A stretch of 13,141 nt of DNA from CAIMUM01 sp034429715 (GCA_034429715.1 DAOUFR010000086.1:1-13141); one strand, 5' to 3'. Counted from the first letter of the stretch, positions 1 through 6,663 are shown. Numbers and translations are program-made. Notes: generated from the sequence alone by a model not told the origin.

Positions 1-363
1 TTACTCATGGCGGCAGGCGCCTACCTGGGATCTCTGCCGATATTTGTGGCCGGCGCTTTCTTCATCCCCTTCGGCGTCTCAGCTCAACTCAATACGGTGC
101 AGGAGATCGTGCCCATCTACCGCCGGGCTACGGCCTGGGGCCTGTATATGTTCGCCGGGTACTTCCTGGGTGGAATGTGGGGACCCATCATCATGGGGGC
201 CGTCTCCGATGCTGCGGGCATACAGAACGCCTATATAGTAATCTGCGCAATCGGCATTGCCTCTTCGATCGGGCTGCTGTGGGCCTGCCGGCACTTCAAT
301 GCTGACTACCAGCGCGCCCGTGACGTGGACCGCTCCATGGGGTTGTTGGAAACAAGCCGATAA
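1..363 (+). CDS. MFS transporter, C-terminal fragment (5' partial)
   Basis: The reading frame is open from the first base of the window, so this is the last roughly 120 residues of a gene beginning upstream; the ATG at position 7 is probably internal. The visible part has three hydrophobic, Gly/Ala-rich stretches: one at the start, one around the GLYMFAGYFLGGMWGP segment, and one around AYIVICAIGIASSIGLLWA. A short basic/acidic cytoplasmic tail follows (RHFNADYQRARDVDR). The R-R-A-T-A-W-G-L-Y segment after a loop, followed by a Gly-rich helix and the G-A-V-S-D-A-A-G turn, is typical of the C-terminal half of major facilitator transporters. The protein would lie in the cytoplasmic membrane. 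The substrate cannot be inferred from this fragment. The family call is fairly safe. Confidence 0.75.
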   Translation, partial: LLMAAGAYLGSLPIFVAGAFFIPFGVSAQLNTVQEIVPIYRRATAWGLYMFAGYFLGGMWGPIIMGAVSDAAGIQNAYIVICAIGIASSIGLLWACRHFNADYQRARDVDRSMGLLETSR

Positions 364-407
364 ACTGCGTTGCCTGGCAAGGCATGTGCGGTTGTTGAGG
401 CGGTGAT

Positions 408-445
408 GCCCGTGCAATTTTCGGGCTTAATGTATCAGCTTTTTT
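408..445 (+). terminator. Weak hairpin and T-tract after the MFS gene
   Basis: GCCCG at 408-412 can pair with CGGGC at 422-426 around a 9-nt loop, and a T-rich tract follows at 440-445. The stem is only 5 bp and the T-tract is about 14 nt from it, so this is a poor match to an intrinsic terminator. It is listed because it is the only candidate between the transporter and plsY. Confidence 0.2.
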
Positions 446-455
446 CTTGAGCCGA

Positions 456-484
456 TTGGAAAATGCCGGGCGTTATATTATGCT
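456..484 (+). promoter_or_regulatory. Candidate promoter for plsY
   Basis: TTGGAA at 456-461 and TATGCT at 479-484 are separated by 17 bp, each matching four of six sigma-70 consensus bases. They lie just upstream of the plsY ribosome binding site (AAGGGG at 494-499). Overlapping AT-rich alternatives (TATATT at 474-479) make the exact -10 uncertain. Confidence 0.25.
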
Positions 485-505
485 TATGGTGTCAAGGGGT
501 GGACT

Positions 506-1132
506 ATGGAAGTAGCTGCCTGGACTGTAGTTGGTCTGATGCTGGGATGCCTGCCTTTTTCCTACTGGGTGGGCCGCGTGTTTGTGCGCAAAGATATCAG
601 GCGCTACGGTGACGGCAACCCCGGCGCCACCAATGTTTTTAATGCCGGTGGGCCCGTGCTGTATGTCCTGGCGATACTGCTGGACGCTTTCAAAGCGGCC
701 TTGCCGGTGTGGCTTTCACAGCAGGTCTCACATGTGACAGGGCTCGCAATGATACCGGTGGCGCTGGCGCCGCTGGCAGGCAACATTTTTTCACCGTTCC
801 TGCGGTTCAACGGGGGAACTGGGGTGGCAGTGGTCTACGGTACATGGCTGGCGCTGACCGGGTGGCAGGGGCCTGTGATCGTTGCAGCATCGTTCGGGCT
901 CCTCTTTATCTTCATCAGGGAGACCCCCTGGTGCGTGATCATCGGGATGACTATGGTTACGATATTCCTGTTGATCGCGCAGTACCCTTATTACATGGCG
1001 TTTGTTTCTGTCGGGCAAACAACGCTCATGGGATACAGGCGCAGGGAGAACTTTACACACTGGCCGAAGATGCAGAAATGGGTCGACTTGCTATCAGGCA
1101 GGAATAAGACAGATACACATCTGCAATCCTGA
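506..1132 (+). CDS. plsY: PlsY-family glycerol-3-phosphate acyltransferase, divergent
   Basis: This 208-residue polytopic membrane protein matches the PlsY family (COG0344), which acylates glycerol-3-phosphate from acyl-phosphate in the first membrane step of phospholipid synthesis. The ATG is preceded by AAGGGG at 494-499. Family landmarks are present: G14-x-L-P-F near the N-terminus, D30-I-R32 followed by G-D-G-N-P-G-A-T-N (35-43), the D60-x-x-K63 segment, F-S-P-F-L-R-F (95-101) with a glycine loop, and R-R-R-E-N (178-182) near the C-terminus. Several usually conserved positions differ. GSIP is GCLP, GSGN is GDGN, GHxF is GNIF (N93), the KGGKG loop is N102-G-G-T105-G, and RHRxN is RRRxN with no matching glutamate after it. 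The family is clear, but canonical activity is uncertain. It may be a paralogue or subfamily with another acyl or phosphate substrate. It is convergent with the secreted-protein gene. Confidence 0.8.
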   Translation: MEVAAWTVVGLMLGCLPFSYWVGRVFVRKDIRRYGDGNPGATNVFNAGGPVLYVLAILLDAFKAALPVWLSQQVSHVTGLAMIPVALAPLAGNIFSPFLRFNGGTGVAVVYGTWLALTGWQGPVIVAASFGLLFIFIRETPWCVIIGMTMVTIFLLIAQYPYYMAFVSVGQTTLMGYRRRENFTHWPKMQKWVDLLSGRNKTDTHLQS

Positions 1133-1144
1133 CGCATTTGCCGT

Positions 1145-1164
1145 CGCCTGTTATATCACAGGCG
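1145..1164. terminator. Hairpin between convergent genes, possible terminator
   Basis: CGCCTGT (1145-1151) and ACAGGCG (1158-1164) form a perfect 7-bp stem with a 6-nt loop, in the 62-bp gap between the stops of plsY (+) and the secreted-protein gene (-). The sequence after it on the + strand is T-rich but interrupted, and the other strand has no T-run. The location supports a terminator; the tail is weak. Confidence 0.4.
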
Positions 1165-1194
1165 CGTTGATCATTTATTTCAACACATAATGGT

Positions 1195-4100
1195 CTAATC
1201 TATGTCCCACAGGCTGCGCGTATCCTTGAGCACACTGACCACGGGATCAAGCAGCCTTTCCCTGACCATAGTCCGCATTTCTTCATGGTTGGCAATATAT
1301 TCCGCCAGGGGAGGGCTGCAGCGGTAATAAGTATCCACAGCCCAACGGCCCGGCTCGCTCTTTATCAGAACATGGTCGCGGAAGGAACGCAGCGTATCAA
1401 GTTCGGCCGCTGTCGGGTTGCCGTAGGCCGCCGTGGCGATGAAGCAGCTGAAGGGTCCTATCTTCCACTTTTTCTGAGAGTCGTCGGCGTCCGATCCTTT
1501 TATCTTGCGGGAGACGGTGTCCTTTCCGCCCCTGCCGTCCTGGACCTCGAGCTGCGTAACGTGCCCGCCCGACGGGATCTTCCATTTCCATTGTGACTGG
1601 CCTGTGTACTGGGATAGCAGGTCGCCATCGAGGTACCAGGAGTAGCTCAGCTTGTCACCGTCGGCATCCGTTGACTGGCTGATCACCTGAACAGTCTGTC
1701 CGACCTGCGGTTGAGGCGGATCGAATGTAAAGGCGGCCCTGGGAGGATTATTGACGCCGGGAACAGGCTGCGGGCCTGGACCTGGCTGCGGCGCCTGGGC
1801 AACCGTTAGCTGCATCTGATAGAAATTCGATGCTCCATAGCTGTCAGTTACCTTCAGAATAATTGTGTGCGTCCCCGCCGGCGGATTCTGATAAATGCAG
1901 TAGGGCTGGTTGGCATACTGCGCTATGGCTATACTGTCAATCATCCAGGCATAGGTCAGCGTATCACCGTCCGGATCAGAGGACTGGCTGCTTGCCACGA
2001 TGTTGCTGGTTGTCTGTGGCGATGGTGGTGTTACAGTGAAATATGCTGTGGGTGGTCGGTTGCCGCCCGGCGTCGGTTGAGGTGGTACAGGCTGTGGCGG
2101 TTCAACAGAGTCCACAAAATATTGAGTCTGGGCCGTGGCCATACCGCCCTTGCCGTCTGATATTGTCAGCACGGCAGTGTGGTAACCGGCGGCCTGGCCG
2201 GGGAAGATGCAGTAGACCATGTTGTTATATTGCGTTAATTGCGATCCATCAATGGACCAAACAAAGGAAAGGCTGTCTCCATCCGGGTCATAAGACTGGC
2301 TGCTTATGATAATTGTGTCGGCAGTAGTGGGGGATTGTGGTATAACTGTAAACTGCGCCACGGGTTTCTGGTTAACAGGCGGGGTTATCTCATCCGATCC
2401 ATCGGATCCCTTCAGCGTGCCGTCCCAGGGTCCCATCCAGGAGCAGTCGGAATACTTCCAATCGCCCCTGAACGAGTTCTCGTCTTCAGACATTACGAAT
2501 AAGAAGGCGCCGGCATCTTTGGGCGCCGAGTAGGAGGGCGACCTCGACCACGTTCCGCTGAAATAACGACCATTTATCTTGCCGTCCAATTTGCCGTTGT
2601 TGGTGGTATATGTGCCTGTGGCGGTAGCGCCGGATACAGTTATCTCCATCGTGCCCCAATCCGTTTTCCACGTTCCCTCCCAACCGTGATTGACTGGTTG
2701 TGGGGATGGCTGCACATCTGGCTGCGGCTGCGGTTGACCGACCCTTATACCCGGATCATGCAAGGGATACCAGCCGGAACTTGCCGACAGGCTATGCGTG
2801 TAGCGTCCTGTAAAGGAATTGCAGTCTGCTGACATGGTCCACTCGAGCTTGCCTGTCTGGTCCTGCTCGGTCCAGGTCCCACTCAGCGTGCTGCCGGACA
2901 GAGTGCCATCTATGTACCCGGTATAATTCCAGCCGGAAGGTTTAAATGATCCGGTGACCCTGTTGCCCGATTGGATTAATTGCAGCTCACGTGACCAATC
3001 GAAATTCCAGGTTCCTGTCCAATCGCAGGGCGCCGACGGCTCGGCATATGGAAACAGCGTCTTTAGACCTTTGCGTGTGCCGGACCAGTCGTTCTCATAC
3101 CAGTTGCCGGTGTTTCCATAGCGCCAGCGGCCGGTGAGAGTCTGGTGTTCCGGCCCCATGGTCAGCTCAACGTCTCCGGCATCGTTGGGCGGGCTGTAAG
3201 TGGGAGACTCGGACCACCAGCCTGTAAACGTATCGCCGGATATAGTACCGTTGATCTTGCCGCTGTCATGCGTGTAGGTTCCGCTGACCTGGTTCCCGCT
3301 CTGGGACAAGACCATGTCGCCCCACTCGGTAGCCCAGGTTCCGGACCAGGGGCCTGATAAAGGTGCCGGTGTTGGTTGAACCGGGGTTGGTTGAATTGGT
3401 GTTGGTTGGATTGGTTCCGGTATTGGGGGAGCAGGCTGGCCTTCCCTTGTACCCATGATATCGCCGTCCCAATCACAGGAGCCGTATCTCCACTGCCCAT
3501 CAAATGATTTGCAGCCGCGCTGCAGGGTGAAAGTAAAGTCGCCGGCATCGTGGGGTGGTTGGTATGAGTCGGCCTCCGACCAGGTGCCTGTGGCGGTTAA
3601 TCCGTCTACAGTCCCGACTATCCTGCCCCCCTGATAGGTATAATTGCCTGTGAGATTGCTGCCGTCCTGTTTCAGTGTCAGGTCTCCGAAGTCGGTATCC
3701 CATACGCCGGTGAAAGTGCAGGGAGTCGGGGTTACGGGGATTCCGGGAAACGGTGGGATCGGAGTAACATCCGGAATTTGTGAGGGTGTGGGTGTAATCG
3801 GTTCCGGCTGAATATCAGATGGTGGTATATAAGGTGGTTGGACGGGTGTGGGTGTGACCGGTTGCGGGGCAACGGAGCCCGAGCGGGTGCCGGTTACTGT
3901 GAACCTGTCGTCCCACTGCCCATAGTGATATTGGCCTATCATTAAACCGGAGAAAGCAGTGCCCGAACTATTCAGCGTAAGCTTGACCTGGCCATTGATA
4001 TGCGGATGTTGGTTCGGGTTATTCCAGGTGTTGGACCAGGTCCCTGTAAGATCATTGCCTGATGTCGTGCCGGTCAATTGCCAGCCGTAATAATCGGAAG

Positions 4101-4317
4101 TACCTGTTACCTGGCTTCCTGATTGTGTAAGCACCATATCGAGATCGTAGGGGTTGATAACCCCGTATTCCATGATGGTCCACGTGGTGTGCCATGTACC
4201 GCTCCAGTTGCCCTCGGGACGGGTGCCGTCGGCAGATACGGGCATGGCAGGTAATACAAAGCTTGAAATCAGGAACAGAGCCGGTAGCAGTCTCAGCATG
4301 AAATCAGCCAATCTCAT
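1195..4317 (-). CDS. Secreted multidomain protein: five beta repeats, three PKD-like domains, CFIATAAYG C-terminus
   Basis: This predicted exported protein of 1,040 residues has no recognised enzymatic domain. The start chosen is the ATG at 4315-4317. GGAGGAGG (4321-4328) lies just upstream and the ATG opens directly into a signal peptide: charged n-region, hydrophobic residues about 8-24, likely cleavage after V-S-A (29). The same frame extends upstream to 4581, but that part has no RBS or domain. Domain order: five repeats of a Trp/Gly-rich beta unit at about residues 36-146, 200-292, 322-417, 431-526 and 545-637; PKD-like domains at about 650-738, 753-842 and 856-940, each with an S-x-D-x-D-G-D core; and a C-terminal domain opening with CFIATAAYG at 958-966. 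Linkers are Pro/Thr/Gln-rich. There is no LPXTG motif or C-terminal membrane helix. Cys pairs C200/C269 and C431/C499 sit at equivalent places in repeats 2 and 4 and could form disulphides. Binding or a structural surface role is inference. Confidence 0.85.
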   Translation of the reverse strand: MRLADFMLRLLPALFLISSFVLPAMPVSADGTRPEGNWSGTWHTTWTIMEYGVINPYDLDMVLTQSGSQVTGTSDYYGWQLTGTTSGNDLTGTWSNTWNNPNQHPHINGQVKLTLNSSGTAFSGLMIGQYHYGQWDDRFTVTGTRSGSVAPQPVTPTPVQPPYIPPSDIQPEPITPTPSQIPDVTPIPPFPGIPVTPTPCTFTGVWDTDFGDLTLKQDGSNLTGNYTYQGGRIVGTVDGLTATGTWSEADSYQPPHDAGDFTFTLQRGCKSFDGQWRYGSCDWDGDIMGTREGQPAPPIPEPIQPTPIQPTPVQPTPAPLSGPWSGTWATEWGDMVLSQSGNQVSGTYTHDSGKINGTISGDTFTGWWSESPTYSPPNDAGDVELTMGPEHQTLTGRWRYGNTGNWYENDWSGTRKGLKTLFPYAEPSAPCDWTGTWNFDWSRELQLIQSGNRVTGSFKPSGWNYTGYIDGTLSGSTLSGTWTEQDQTGKLEWTMSADCNSFTGRYTHSLSASSGWYPLHDPGIRVGQPQPQPDVQPSPQPVNHGWEGTWKTDWGTMEITVSGATATGTYTTNNGKLDGKINGRYFSGTWSRSPSYSAPKDAGAFLFVMSEDENSFRGDWKYSDCSWMGPWDGTLKGSDGSDEITPPVNQKPVAQFTVIPQSPTTADTIIISSQSYDPDGDSLSFVWSIDGSQLTQYNNMVYCIFPGQAAGYHTAVLTISDGKGGMATAQTQYFVDSVEPPQPVPPQPTPGGNRPPTAYFTVTPPSPQTTSNIVASSQSSDPDGDTLTYAWMIDSIAIAQYANQPYCIYQNPPAGTHTIILKVTDSYGASNFYQMQLTVAQAPQPGPGPQPVPGVNNPPRAAFTFDPPQPQVGQTVQVISQSTDADGDKLSYSWYLDGDLLSQYTGQSQWKWKIPSGGHVTQLEVQDGRGGKDTVSRKIKGSDADDSQKKWKIGPFSCFIATAAYGNPTAAELDTLRSFRDHVLIKSEPGRWAVDTYYRCSPPLAEYIANHEEMRTMVRERLLDPVVSVLKDTRSLWDID
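2407..4212 (-). repeat. Array of five homologous beta-domain repeats (protein level)
   Basis: Five copies map to 3880-4212, 3442-3720, 3067-3354, 2740-3027 and 2407-2685 in N- to C-terminal order. The shared pattern is G-x-W-x-G-T-W, then T-x-[WF]-G-x-[ML]-x-[LI], then Q-S-G-x-x-[VL]-[TS]-G-[TN]-Y, then G-x-[IL]-x-G and [TS]-G-T-W-[ST]-E. Repeats 2, 3 and 5 also share Y-x-[PA]-[PK]-x-D-A-G and a closing W-[RK]-Y; repeats 1 and 4 lack the DAG segment. The alternating Gly/Thr/Trp strands suggest a small beta barrel, perhaps lipocalin- or avidin-like; the fold is my inference. The copies differ strongly at DNA level, so the duplications look old. Confidence 0.75.
3368..3412 (-). repeat. Three 15-bp tandem units encoding a QPTP(V/I) linker
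   Basis: Three consecutive 15-bp units at 3368-3382, 3383-3397 and 3398-3412 differ by only one to three bases from each other. On the minus strand they encode a Gln-Pro-Thr-Pro-(Ile/Val) pentapeptide run in the linker between beta repeats 2 and 3. A degenerate fourth unit follows from 3413. The length is a multiple of three, so copy changes would keep the frame. Confidence 0.7.
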
Positions 4318-4395
4318 GATCCTCCTCCAACATAACCGGGTCGCAGACCCTTCAAAATAGGTGGATAAAATCGGTGACGAAATATTCCTACATGT

Positions 4396-4404
4396 AGCAT
4401 ACCA
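4396..4404 (-). promoter_or_regulatory. Candidate extended -10 for the secreted-protein gene
   Basis: Read on the minus strand, this is TGGTATGCT: a TGn extension followed by TATGCT (plus-strand 4396-4401), preceded by a seven-T run. No clear -35 is seen. It lies about 80 bp upstream of the chosen ATG and overlaps the edge of the palindrome at 4388-4397, so an operator there could control it. Confidence 0.25.
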
Positions 4405-4608
4405 AAAAAAGCCTGAATATAATAGTCTCGGCGCCGATATGCCGGTGGGCAGGTTGGATTCCGGGCTGCCAGAGGTTATATTGTCGGGCTGGATACGGCC
4501 GAGCGGCGGTCGCTGCCACTGTGTCCGGTTAACGGCTACCGGCGTTGCCGCGTTGAAAATAAAGGCCGGTTGCCTTATCATTTGCTGTCGGCAAACAGCC
4601 GATTATTG

Positions 4609-4614
4609 TATAAA
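4609..4614 (+). promoter_or_regulatory. Candidate -10 box for the dehydrogenase gene
   Basis: TATAAA at 4609-4614 sits about 25 bp before the GTG start and would give a leader of under 20 nt. The nearest -35-like hexamer, TTGCTG at 4582-4587, is 21 bp away, which is too far. The perfect TATAAT at 4418-4423 is an alternative with a leader of about 210 nt. Neither is strong. Confidence 0.25.
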
Positions 4615-4638
4615 TCCGCATATCAGGAGGGTAATCTT

Positions 4639-5457
4639 GTGTTTGAGCTCAGTCAATTTTCTCTGAAGGGCAAAACAGCTATAGTTACAGGCGGTGGCCG
4701 TGGTATCGGCAAGGCGATCGCTGTCGGCTTCGCTAAAGCGGGGGCCAAAGTAGCGATCACCAGCCGTAAGATAGCTGACCTCGAATCAACTGCCGCTGAG
4801 ATCAAGAAATTTGGAGGCGAGGCCTATCCTATCCAGGCGCATCTGGGGAAAATGGAAGAGATCCAGAAGATGGTGGCTACCGCCATGGAAAAACTGGGTG
4901 GCCGCATAGACATTCTGGTGAACAACGCTGGCGCCAGCCCCGCCATGGCCAGCGTGCTTGAGTCGGACGAACGCCTCTGGGAAACGATCATGAACGTCAA
5001 CCTAAAAGGCATGTATTTTACCAGTCAGGCCGTTGCCAATATAATGAAGAAGCAGGGAGGCGGCAAGATCATTAATATAGCTTCCGTAGACGGCTTCAAA
5101 CCCGAGCCGGCGGTCAGTGTATACTCCATATCTAAAGCGGGAGCACGCATGATAACCAAGGCTTTTGCATCTGAGTTAATTGCCGATAATATCCAGGTTA
5201 ATACGATCGCCCCGGGCCCCATTGAAACCAAGATGATGAATTCGCACTGGGCTCATCTTCCACCGGAGGACGCAAAAAAGACGCACGATATGGTGGCCGG
5301 CATGCTCCCATCGGGCCGCATCGGGGATCCCGACGAGATCGCCGGGGCTGCCGTCTACTTCGCTTCGCCGGCTTCAAACTATACTACGGGCACCGAGATC
5401 GTTATAGACGGTGGACTGCTGATCAGCACTATCCAGCCCGCCTGGATCAAGGACTAA
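4639..5457 (+). CDS. Short-chain dehydrogenase/reductase (SDR family oxidoreductase)
   Basis: This is a 272-residue classical SDR, an NAD(P)-dependent oxidoreductase with a Rossmann fold, presumably cytoplasmic. I chose the GTG at 4639 because AGGAGGG (4625-4631) lies 7 nt upstream and the protein then has normal family length; an in-frame ATG at 4570 has no RBS. Visible motifs are the cofactor loop T17-G-G-G-R-G-I-G24, N95-N-A-G98, N121, and catalytic S149, Y162 and K166 (Y-x-x-x-K). P-G-P-I-E-T-K follows, and V-I-D-G-G lies near the C-terminus. The complete N-S-Y-K tetrad indicates an active enzyme. Arg43 after the second strand favours NADP(H), which is inference. His68 in H-L-G occupies a place often held by Asp, as in some DHRS4-like SDRs. 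The substrate is unknown; a FabG-like 3-ketoacyl or alcohol substrate is possible. No clear terminator separates it from the next gene 96 bp downstream. Confidence 0.9.
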   Translation: MFELSQFSLKGKTAIVTGGGRGIGKAIAVGFAKAGAKVAITSRKIADLESTAAEIKKFGGEAYPIQAHLGKMEEIQKMVATAMEKLGGRIDILVNNAGASPAMASVLESDERLWETIMNVNLKGMYFTSQAVANIMKKQGGGKIINIASVDGFKPEPAVSVYSISKAGARMITKAFASELIADNIQVNTIAPGPIETKMMNSHWAHLPPEDAKKTHDMVAGMLPSGRIGDPDEIAGAAVYFASPASNYTTGTEIVIDGGLLISTIQPAWIKD

Positions 5458-5553
5458 TGTATTAGTGTGATACAGGCCGTATCGGCTTCACATATGGTTT
5501 GGGATTGAGGGCTGCGGATATGGGCATATTACTTACCGGCAGGAGGTAATTGT

Positions 5554-6597
5554 ATGAAAAGCCTGATAGTGGGATCGATGGACGGCAACGCCGGCAAGAC
5601 CAGTCTGATAATAGGACTGGCTAAGGCGACCGGTAAATCATTCGCGTACATTAAGCCTCTGGGCGACCGTCTGGTTTACCGCAAAAAGAGGGTGTGGGAC
5701 TATGATGCCGCCCTGCTGACCAATATATTCGGCATGACTCAAGGCCCGGAGGACATAACGGTTGGATTTGAACACCTGAAGATGAGGTTCAAATATGACG
5801 AAGAGGGGACGAAAAACCGGGTGCTGACCATGGCGGGAGATGTCAGCCAGAGCAAAGACATGCTCTTTGTCGAAGGAGGCAAGGATATTGAATTCGGCAT
5901 TTCCTTCTACCTGAACGTTCTATCGCTGGCCAGGTATCTCGGGGGAAGGCTGGTGATAGTGGTGGGTGGTGAGGAAAACTACATTGTGGACAGCGTGATT
6001 TTTATTAAAAAGTTCCTTAACTTCAACGGCATCGATTTCAGGGGCGTGATTATTAATAAAGTCCGCAACGTGGAAGACTTTAAAACGGTATATGTCCCGA
6101 TGATGCAAAGAGCGGGTATCGATATCCTCGGGATAATACCCTATCAGGCGGAGCTGACCTTCTTTTCCATGGACTACCTGTCTCAATATTTGCTGGCGAA
6201 AGTGGTGGCAGGTAAAAACGGATTGAACCGCAGGGTAAACAATGTTTTTGTGGGCGCTGCTTCTGTGGATTCAGCCTATGCGGATGCGAAGTTTCACAGG
6301 GAGAACAAGCTGGTGGTAACCAGCGGCGATCGTTCCGATATGTTGCTGGCATCCTTCGAAGACAAATGCACGGCGGCTGTGGTTATCACCAATAATATTC
6401 AGCCGCCCCAGAATATCCTGGATAAGGCTGACGAAAAAGATATTCCGGTATTGATGGTGCCGATAGGAGTATATGAGACGGCCAAACAAATTGAATCCCT
6501 GACCCCCTTGATTACCGCGAAGGATACTGAGGAGATCGCCCTGATGCAGAGACTGGTTAAAGAGAACGTCAATATCGATAGATTGCTGAGCGACTGA
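5554..6597 (+). CDS. DRTGG-domain P-loop protein (BioD-like plus DRTGG, Pta N-terminal type)
   Basis: This 347-residue protein resembles the COG0857 group: the dethiobiotin-synthetase-like NTPase and DRTGG region also found at the N-terminus of long phosphotransacetylases, here without the catalytic PTA_PTB domain. The start has AGGAGG (5541-5546) 7 nt upstream. The P-loop is S8-M-D-G-N-A-G-K15-T16 after a hydrophobic strand, followed by the K34-P-L-G segment usual in this group. A Walker B-like strand ends in F-V-E-G-G (105-109). The NTPase-like domain spans roughly 1-215 and the DRTGG domain about 225-310, with G-D-R-S-D at 258-262. The intact GKT suggests nucleotide binding. In the family this region is thought to be regulatory, for example sensing metabolites in acetyl-CoA/acetate metabolism; the role here is unknown. 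No pta, ackA or acetyl-CoA synthetase gene is visible nearby. It may share a transcript with the upstream dehydrogenase. Confidence 0.8.
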   Translation: MKSLIVGSMDGNAGKTSLIIGLAKATGKSFAYIKPLGDRLVYRKKRVWDYDAALLTNIFGMTQGPEDITVGFEHLKMRFKYDEEGTKNRVLTMAGDVSQSKDMLFVEGGKDIEFGISFYLNVLSLARYLGGRLVIVVGGEENYIVDSVIFIKKFLNFNGIDFRGVIINKVRNVEDFKTVYVPMMQRAGIDILGIIPYQAELTFFSMDYLSQYLLAKVVAGKNGLNRRVNNVFVGAASVDSAYADAKFHRENKLVVTSGDRSDMLLASFEDKCTAAVVITNNIQPPQNILDKADEKDIPVLMVPIGVYETAKQIESLTPLITAKDTEEIALMQRLVKENVNIDRLLSD

Positions 6598-6624
6598 AAA
6601 CATGAAAACAGTCATACGGCACAT

Positions 6625-6653
6625 TTGCGTGAGCACATGCCGGCTGCTATAAT
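6625..6653 (+). promoter_or_regulatory. Promoter for thrS (extended -10)
   Basis: TTGCGT (6625-6630) and a perfect TATAAT (6648-6653) are separated by 17 bp, and TGC (6645-6647) gives an extended -10. It is the best sigma-70-type promoter in the window. The predicted start of transcription near 6660 gives thrS a leader of about 94 nt that contains the terminator hairpin below. Confidence 0.65.
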
Positions 6654-6663
6654 CATCTGACAC

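Larger units (their letters stand above)
4318..4638. other. Divergent intergenic region with two 10-bp palindromes
   Basis: These 321 bp separate the minus-strand secreted-protein gene from the plus-strand dehydrogenase. I see no convincing gene: frames run through it on both strands but lack an RBS and recognisable protein. It holds the minus-strand SD (4321-4328), the plus-strand SD (4625-4631), palindromes CTACATGTAG (4388-4397) and TCGGCGCCGA (4428-4437) with centres exactly 40 bp apart, and a perfect TATAAT at 4418-4423 between them without a good -35. A 5-bp hairpin (4584-4588 with 4595-4599) lies nearer the dehydrogenase. Confidence 0.5.

Noticed and set aside
1285..2683. Several open frames on both strands inside the secreted-protein gene
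   Set aside because: They are shadows of a Gly/Pro/Thr-rich gene. None shows a coherent protein family or start signal.
4318..4581. N-terminal extension of the secreted protein by 88 residues, to a start at 4581
   Set aside because: GGAGGAGG sits directly before the ATG at 4315-4317, which begins a normal signal peptide. The upstream extension has no recognisable protein and would bury the signal peptide inside.
4361..4666. Plus-strand open frame of about 100 codons before the dehydrogenase
   Set aside because: No ribosome binding site, atypical composition, and it overlaps the dehydrogenase start in another frame. It looks like chance.
5469..5483. Hairpin GATAC/GTATC after the dehydrogenase as terminator
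   Set aside because: Only 5 bp, with no T-tract downstream.
5505..5532. TTGAGG-16 bp-TATTAC as a promoter for the DRTGG gene
   Set aside because: Four of six matches in each box with 16-bp spacing is within chance expectation, and nothing else supports it.
6602..6652. Possible leader peptide of 16 codons before thrS
   Set aside because: It has only two Thr codons, no ribosome binding site, and lies largely upstream of the predicted transcription start, so a Thr-type leader peptide attenuator is not supported.
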